This document shows, piece after piece, positions 57,677 to 64,000 of a stretch of DNA of 64,000 nt. The DNA is taken from positions 62,001 to 126,000 of the forward strand of contig JACEVL010000803.1 of assembly GCA_020284085.1 (NCBI GenBank), written 5' to 3'. The stretch's first letter is position 1; every line of letters begins with the position of its first letter. The translations under genes and the position numbers were made by a program. The notes below the pieces were generated by a model. It was not told the origin of the DNA and did not search any database. It saw nothing but the letters and a program-made list of their open reading frames with translations. The DNA is from Aporrectodea caliginosa. Lineage: Eukaryota; Annelida; Clitellata; Crassiclitellata; Lumbricidae.

Positions 57677-58536
57677 CAGACTTGTATACGAGACATAAAA
57701 CTCGAGACCGAGACAGTGGGCTCCGAGACCGAGACAGTGGGTTCCGAGACGAGACACCACGTCCGAGACAGTTCGAGACAGTTCAAAACGAGTTAAATGC
57801 ACATTGGACCCAAGTCCAGAAACAATTTTTCTCAACTTTTGAAGTCTAATACCAGGGTCAAGTCACTGAAATCAGCCGATCACCTGAATTGTATAAACTA
57901 TAAAGAAATTAAATATTTCAGCCATTCTGAAATCTTCTAAATGATTTTAAAATTTAAACCAACAAAATTCCATATAGGCCCTAGGCCTATTAGCGATTTA
58001 GCGACATAAGTCACATCACTCACCTTGAGAAACTATAGATGTTGTTCCAAGCGTTTCGCTTATGTTGGCTTTAGACAAACGACGAACGGCATGCCATTTA
58101 TTTTGTTTTCTATTTATTTCAAACTGCGTGAATGCAAATTTCACGATTTCAGGTTCTTTATGAGACATTTTAAGATATTTGGAAATTTTGGACTGAAAGT
58201 GCAAACTTAAGACTGCTTTTTTTCAATACTCTTAAATCTTAATACCAGATATAAACTTCCTGTCTGTTTGGCACTTCCGATTAACTACGAGGTTCCGAAC
58301 AAAATACAGTTTGTACGAGAACTTCGGAGACCGCTACTACAAGAGAACAAGAGTTTCGCTTCGAGACAGTTTCCAAAAAGACAAGACTTTCGCTTCGAGA
58401 TAGTTTCCAAAAAGTCAAGAAATGATCTCGAGACCGAGACCGAGACAGTGGGGTCCGAGACCGAGACCGAGACATCAAAAAACCTGTCTCGAGACGTCTC
58501 GAGACCGAGACAGTGTCTCGAGACAATACAACTCTG
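57677..58536. mobile_element. hAT-type non-autonomous element (860 bp) with CGAGAC arrays
   Basis: Ends CAGACTTGTATACGAGAC and, inverted, CAGAGTTGTATTGTCTCGAG. Perfect 8-bp target duplication CTAATACG (57669-57676 and 58537-58544). Copy A of repeat X has a single CTAATACG. Arrays of GAGACCGAGACAGTGG-like motifs lie near both ends and explain the Arg/Ser-rich minus-strand reading frame. Confidence 0.9.
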
Positions 58537-58833
58537 CTAATACGTAACCTAGTAGTAAGTACCGGTATATGACTCTATAATATGAGAACAGTTCTCTCAC
58601 CGACCTAATGCCCATGGAATTGCTCACAGAGAATCCGAATCGGCCTATGACAACTGGCGGCTAGTAATTGCCGCGTGATCTTGTCATAACTGCAGTGCAC
58701 GATCTACTGCTCATTTTACTTTATATCTGAGTTCGCCAGGGGCGCCAGTGGAACAATTTTTGAAATAACTATCTTCAGGCAGGGATGTTGTGACTTGTGA
58801 GTACATAATTTTACACCAGCCACAGCTTCCACG

Positions 58834-58973
58834 CAGAGGCGAAAATCTATACATAACTTTGGGAGGGGACAGAGTACCTACGAGGGCGGATTTGGGGGGG
58901 GACAGCAGGGCTTAAGTCAAAACTTTGGGGGGGGACTGTCCCCCTCTGTCCCCCCCCATGATTTACGCCACTG
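58834..58973. mobile_element. hAT MITE (140 bp)
   Basis: Ends CAGAGGCGAAAATC and, inverted, CAGTGGCGTAAATC. Perfect 8-bp target duplication CTTCCACG (58826-58833 and 58974-58981). Copy C (42430-42715) retains the empty site GCTTCCACGTGCACC. Confidence 0.92.
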
Positions 58974-59539
58974 CTTCCACGTGCACCGTTTGCAACGGCG
59001 TTGACACAGAGACACACATAAAAAAGTGCGGTTATAACAGTTGGTTTTTCCATAAAGGATATACTTATACTTATATAGGCCTAGGGTCCTGCCAGCAGTC
59101 CCGTGGGCTTTATAATAACATGAGATTTATGTGCCAGACGTCAATACTTGAATCAGAGTCAATGGGGCCCATTGGCTCTATAATCAATCAATCTATCGAT
59201 CAGAATTTATGTAGCGTCCCTTCAAGATTCCTACTCGGAGGCGCTCCCGACCCAGGCCAAGCGCAAGTAGTCTGAAGCAGGTAGTCTTAAGCAGCAGATG
59301 GAAGTCATGGAACAGAGAGTAGATAAGGTTAGGGAGGTGGCGTATTACCAAATTAAGGTAGCTCATTCCATGTCGAACCAGGATTGGCGCTGAGCTGTCG
59401 CAGTCTGGGCGAATGGGTTTGCCAAGACTCGCAGTGAACAGAGGAGCGCAGTGCTCAACGGCCATATGTGAGGTTGGGAAAATCCCCGCCAGCTAGGGCA
59501 GAAATATGATTGGAAATGCCTGATCCACTCAATTGCGCC

Positions 59540-59720
59540 TCAACCAACTCAGCTATGATGAGTACACTGACCTAACTCTGCCAGTAGGAAGCACAGATGG
59601 TGAGGGATACGACTGGTAACCAGCTGCCATTCATGTGCACAGGCTAAGAAAAATGTCGCACTTCATAGCACTGTCAAGGCTATATAACTCAGGCACGGCT
59701 CTTCTACTCCAGACTTATAG
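59540..59720 (+). repeat. SINE body fragment related to 29520-29830
   Basis: CCAACTCAGCTATGATGAGTAC, a middle section, and GGCTAAGAAAAATGTCGC match the body and tail of the SINE at 29520-29830 in the same orientation (abbreviated). The tRNA-like head is absent. Confidence 0.6.
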
Positions 59721-59791
59721 CTACACTGTAGCAGTTTGTAGGCCTAATCATTACGGTTAACAATGAAGTCCTAACCAAAGTGAAAGGCAAT

Positions 59792-60337
59792 CAGTGTGGT
59801 TCTCGTTAACGATAACGATAACGAAAATGTTCGTTAACGAAAATAAAATGATTTCGTTAACGATAACTATAACTATAACTAAAAAATATCATTAACTATA
59901 ACTATAACTAAAACGAAAATAACAATAACGAAAATTCATCTTTATTTTCGTTAATACAAAAAAATAAAAATAGGAAGTGCAATATGGACGATTCGACACA
60001 AATGAGAACAAAAAATGCGATATTTTTATTATGCAATTTGTCAGTTACTTTGGAAACTCGTGTATTCATGAAGCTGAATGCATCGATCCATGCTTCAAAG
60101 GTTTTCAAATCTCTGAGCAAATTGTGAAACAGCGTGTTAATACGCACAATTTTGCTTTTAGCCTTAATTATTGTAACTAAGTTAAGTAGTAACTAAAATT
60201 AACTAAAATAAAAATCCATTAACTATAACTATAACTAAAAAATAATACTAACTATAGGCTAACTATAACTAAAATAAAAAACCATAACTATAACTGTAAC
60301 TATAACTAAAATAAAATCTGTAAGGAGAATCACACTG
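59792..60337. mobile_element. Probable hAT MITE with TAACTATAAC internal repeats
   Basis: Ends CAGTGTGGTTCTC and, inverted, CAGTGTGATTCTC. The interior is built of GTTAACGATAACGAAAAT and AACTATAACTAAAATAAA units. AAGGCAAT precedes the left end and recurs four bases after the right end, so the target duplication is not clean. Confidence 0.6.
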
Positions 60338-60818
60338 CATGAAGGCAATGTACCAGCTAACCTGTGAACTATACCCCTTTGACCAGTAATACTTAATTAA
60401 GACGCTATAGAAATGTCCGTATGCATGCATACGAATTACTTGTACGTAGACATAAATCTGATGGCTAGCCTAGTTAAAGCCGAAGTTGATTCAAGTCCAT
60501 TATCTGTTGATCCGTTTAAGAACCTTCATAATCGGCTCAAATATACAATTTTTATATTCCAGTACACTTAATTGTAAGAGTATTCCGTAATATCAATTTA
60601 TTTTACATTAAGCCCTGACATTAATAGAAATTGATTGCAGTGGTTGGGACGAATCCACAATTTTTACGAGCAACGACGCATAATATTATGTTTGTTTACA
60701 TGGATCCGCAGGGCGTGCATCCCATGTGCTTGTTTCCTGCTCTTTCCTCGGTTGCTTCAACGTAGAAAGCTACGTCTAGTAGAGAGGTCGTTGGTCGGAC
60801 CTTGTTCATTTGGTGAAG
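60338..60818. promoter_or_regulatory. Upstream region of IVD copy 2
   Basis: No gene. Similarity to the copy 1 upstream region begins only at about 60790 (TGGTCGGACCTTGTTCATTTGG). Everything further upstream differs between copies, so the two would have unrelated distal promoters. Confidence 0.35.
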
Positions 60819-63800
60819 ATGATGGCGACGGTTGTTGGTCTGGGAAGTCGAACCTTTGGTCGTTCGGGAAGCAATCTGTTGCGATTAATCCGTGGCAATC
60901 TAGTCATCGGCAAACGAGTCCTTAGTAACTATTACCCCATTCAGGACGATGTTTACGGGTTGACAGAAGAACAGAAGCAGGTTCGTTAGACTTAACCTAA
61001 GCACCCCAAACAGGCGGAACATCGGTGTGTTAGCGAATACATTAAAAACATGTAATATTCGTGTTTTATTATTTAAACTGACACAGCGCTCTATGATTAC
61101 AAGTCATAGTATGAACGTATGATTACAAGTTATTACAGGAGTCTAATTTAACTGTAGGCCCTACGGCAGCCTTGCGAGGCGCCCAGCACGTCCTACTGCT
61201 CCTACCAACGCCACCTTGCGAATGAAAGGCTGAGTTGACCCTTGGGAGTGTATCGGGAATCGATCTCGGGTGTATGCTGATCTGTTTTTCGTACCAGAGT
61301 GTTACCATTACCCTAAACCCCTCTCCCTTTTTAGGTGCTTAGTTTCTGCTTTCTTGTCTTAGTGGATTCACTGCATGCTGAGATGTTTTGTTGTAATTGA
61401 AGGTTATTATTTAACTGAATTAGAATCGTTAGGTTACATGAATTCGGGCTTCAGCTTCAGTATAACAGAACTGGTTAAGATTAACATTTACTAATTATTA
61501 GATGTTATGTGTACGAAGTCTGTATAACAGCGCAGATGTTTACAAAAGGCTCAGAAAATGTATGATTGACTGCATGACATAGATTGCTTGCCAAATCTTG
61601 CTGCCCTTCAATTGTCAGAGTTACTGCATTACATAGGTAATATTCCAGATCTCTCTTCGAACACAAAATATATGCCCAAAGAATTCTTAGTATCCAAATC
61701 TGCTCCATAGTTTTGTTGGTTGCAAAAGTGGCTGCTGACACAATTTCATTACTGATTTCATGTTTGGCCTTTTGCTGAGTGTTCAGTATTTTGCATTTTG
61801 TCTTTAGTTATGTAATATGGTAGTCTGTTGGTTAGTTACCTTTAGGCGACCTCACCACCAGTGTGTCTATAAACTGAGTGGGCCAACAATATGCCATCAG
61901 TGGAGGGCTTGAGTAGAGAGCAGATCATTTGCTCTGACAAAATGAGATGAAGAGATTTTAGTCCAGCACTTCAGCATTTTCTTGGCATTAGTCTTGGTCT
62001 GTTATGTCAAATTTAGTTAACAATCTTTCAGTAATTTTGATTGGTTGCTTTGCCCACATTTGTCACATAAAGCTGGATATTAAATTATGCATTTCGTTAC
62101 TGAGAAAGATGTGGAATATATCCAGAAATATATTTTGCTAAGAACCCATGTCCATGTTATTTTTATTCTAATAATATCAAGTTTTTTCATGTCTTTTGAA
62201 ATCCAGTGACTCTGGCACTTTCTGCTTCAAAATGCAGAAGAAGCAGCAAATGTTGGAATTTATTTTTTCATTTGGTGTTTTCAGCTGCGGCAGACAGTCT
62301 TTCAGTTTGCGCAGAAGGAGCTGGCACCAAAAGCTACCGAAATTGATCGTGACAATGAGTTCAAGGATATCAAGGTATGTTAAGTTTTCAGTTGTGTAAC
62401 ATGAAATGCACTGGATGTATTGCAACCCATATTAAAGTTTTCAGCTTCTATCTGACTGCTTATCCCTTCTGAGAGTTTCTGAAAAGCTTAAGCTACTTGG
62501 AAACTTTATTGTAATGTTGTCATGTATGCGTGTCCCTTACTGCAGAGCTTCCCAAAGTGGTGGTCTGCGGTCCGGTGCTGGTCCACGAGCCCTCAGTTGC
62601 CGGTCTGCAAAGTGAGTCAAGAAACTGGTCAAATTGTCTCGGAATCAAAAATGGCTATTATATTTTTAAAAGTCTTAACAAAAAACACTTATTAGGCTTG
62701 CATTTAAAGGGCAATAGAGTCATAGAATTGGCTTGACAGCCATTTAAATCAATTTTAACACATTCTGAGGAAATCGAGAAATAATTAATAAATATGAGAC
62801 CTGTCCTCCTGCAGTGGGAAACTTCCTGCCGGTCTGTGACACTGAAAAGTTAATCCCTGCCGGTCCGTGACACTGAAAGGTTTGGGAAGTACTGCCTTAC
62901 TGGACATTTTTATGAACTAGCCATGTACCAAGCTGGTAATGGTGCTCCATGACAACCTATATAATTTGGAGATAATGTTTCAATCTTCATTTGTTGCATA
63001 CATACCTGTACAAGCTTTAGAAGAGTGGATTACATTTTACTGTTCCCTAAGTTGTTTAAAAGTTGTGAACTCTTTGCCAGATGAATAATCCTGTATGAAT
63101 TTTGTGTCATTTTCTCTTTTGTGTAATTTAAGAAATTCTGGAAGCAGTGTGGTGATCTTGGTTTGCTTGGAATCACTGCCCCAGGTAAGCTAAAGTTTTT
63201 GCAACCATCAAGATATCAGATAATACAATAATTATATTATCATGTTATATAGTGATTTCACAGCAGGTACAACTAGCCATCAGCCAATGCATAAGTTATT
63301 ATGATAATGGTGCCTGCAAAAACCTTTGTCTTCAAGTGTCAGGAAATTAGACTTACAGCCTGTAGTAATACAGAACGACATCGAATTTTTTTAACATATT
63401 TACTGATTGAATTTAAAAGCAGAAACTTATCTAAAGTGTTGGTATCACAAAATCAAGCATGCTGAAACTTCAAAGAGCAGAGCTCTCACTAGGATCATGA
63501 TTACAGTAATACATAAAAATACGAACATGTGATGCCAATGCTTTTAAAAGTCTGCACTGGCTTCCAGTTCAGCAGACGATTTGTTTCAAATTGGGGCTTC
63601 AAGTTCATAAAACATTGAAGTCTAGCTGTTTCCCAGACGTATCATTATTCAACCAGGTCATCTGATTGTCTATCTCTGGTCATACCTAAAACGAAAAGCA
63701 TTCTTGGTGAACGAGTTGGTGGACAAAGATTTTGGAAGGCTTTCGTGTATCTGTTTGTTCTGATGAGCTTTTTTTACTCATTTTCACTCAACTCAAGATT

Positions 63801-64000
63801 TAACCTTTTTAAAAGTGCTTATCTGCCTCTCTGTCTCCATGGAACTTTGGAATCCATGTTCGTGACACTAGTATGTGAGAATTCATGTACTGATGAATTG
63901 GTATATGAGTAGATTTTGGTGTATGTTAGCAACATGTGGTGATATTTACAGTCGAGTTTGGAGGTACTGGAGCGCATTACCTTGACCATGTCATTGTGAT
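60819..64000 (+). CDS. IVD: Isovaleryl-CoA dehydrogenase, copy 2 (5' part, runs off the window)
   Basis: Exon 1 60819-60980, exon 2 62285-62374, exon 3 63133-63184, and exon 4 from 63952 past the window end. Exon sizes (162, 90, 52) and phases match copy 1 exactly. The protein so far differs from copy 1 mainly in the presequence (MMATVVGLGSRTFGRSG against [17 protein letters not shown]) and at the exon 2 end (DIK against DVR). From residue 18 to 54 the two are identical. Introns align along their length with a few percent substitutions plus discrete insertions in copy 1. No stop or frameshift was seen. Whether it is a paralogue or the other haplotype cannot be decided here. Confidence 0.9.
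61080..61325 (-). repeat. SINE U in intron 1 of IVD copy 2
   Basis: Same element, position and orientation as 43545-43800, with scattered substitutions (for example GCCCAGCACG for GCCCATCACG). Insertion therefore predates divergence of the two copies. Confidence 0.7.

Larger units (their letters stand above)
56316..59270 (+). repeat. Dispersed long repeat X, copy B (with four insertions or inserts)
   Basis: Co-linear with copy A (4298-11765) and copy C (42430-42715). Backbone pieces are 56316-56546, 57321-57676, 58537-58833 and 58974-59270. The gaps are three hAT elements described separately. Copy B retains the uninterrupted ACAACTAAGTTTAAGCTAC at 56521-56539, into which the copy A LINE inserted. 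Confidence 0.8.

Noticed and set aside
58281..58526. SR-repeat (Ser/Arg) protein on the minus strand
   Set aside because: The Arg/Ser pattern comes from the CGAGAC arrays of the hAT element 57677-58536; no conserved domain and no gene context.
61505..61741. 78-residue minus-strand frame also present at 44045-44263
   Set aside because: The conservation reflects the duplicated IVD intron 1, not selection; no start context, family or splice support.

Overview
This is eukaryotic, intron-rich, AT-rich and very repeat-rich DNA. The two host genes encode proteins closest, from memory, to animal MYLIP/IDOL and isovaleryl-CoA dehydrogenase (IVD). The transposon mix (CR1/L2-type and other LINEs, hAT and Mutator-like MITEs, tRNA-derived SINEs, a THAP9/P-element-like gene) and the many TAGGCCTA palindromes fit a marine invertebrate deuterostome such as an echinoderm or hemichordate. 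The species call is inference; I could run no search.

Layout. 1-3 kb: a small hAT MITE (771-1199), a CA-rich tract and a long GAA-rich purine tract. 3.1-4.2 kb: a broken LINE fragment on the minus strand. 4.3-11.8 kb: a nest. An old dispersed repeat holds a full-length LINE (4510-11151, plus strand), and that LINE's C-terminal codons are split by a 2.1-kb gag-like element on the minus strand (8575-10701). 11.8-14.8 kb: SINE and repeat debris. 14.8-18.5 kb: a THAP/P-element transposase gene, minus strand, probably defective. 18.96-22.45 kb: about 175 copies of a 20-bp satellite, followed by microsatellites. 23.4-26.0 kb: no convincing gene. 26.03-29.18 kb: a hAT-type element with a perfect 8-bp target duplication, carrying a LINE fragment, a MITE and a tandem duplication. 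29.5-30.1 kb: a SINE and a repeat.

32.35-41.66 kb (minus): a complete six-exon MYLIP/IDOL-like E3 ubiquitin ligase gene (FERM + RING, 454 aa). 43.29-54.82 kb (plus): a complete twelve-exon mitochondrial IVD gene (429 aa), divergent from MYLIP. From 60.82 kb to the window end is a second, truncated IVD copy (exons 1-3 and part of 4), either a tandem paralogue or an uncollapsed second haplotype. The gap between the copies (55-60.8 kb) is almost entirely nested transposons.

The two host genes have unrelated roles: IVD acts in mitochondrial leucine catabolism, and MYLIP in ubiquitin-dependent turnover of lipoprotein receptors. I see no operon-like link. The most interesting structures are self-documenting insertion histories, in which empty target sites in another copy within the same window prove each insertion. 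Others are a 56-bp perfect palindrome found in only one IVD copy, a three-frame-open 20-bp satellite, and an orphan gag-like element whose reading frame runs to the edge of its own insertion.
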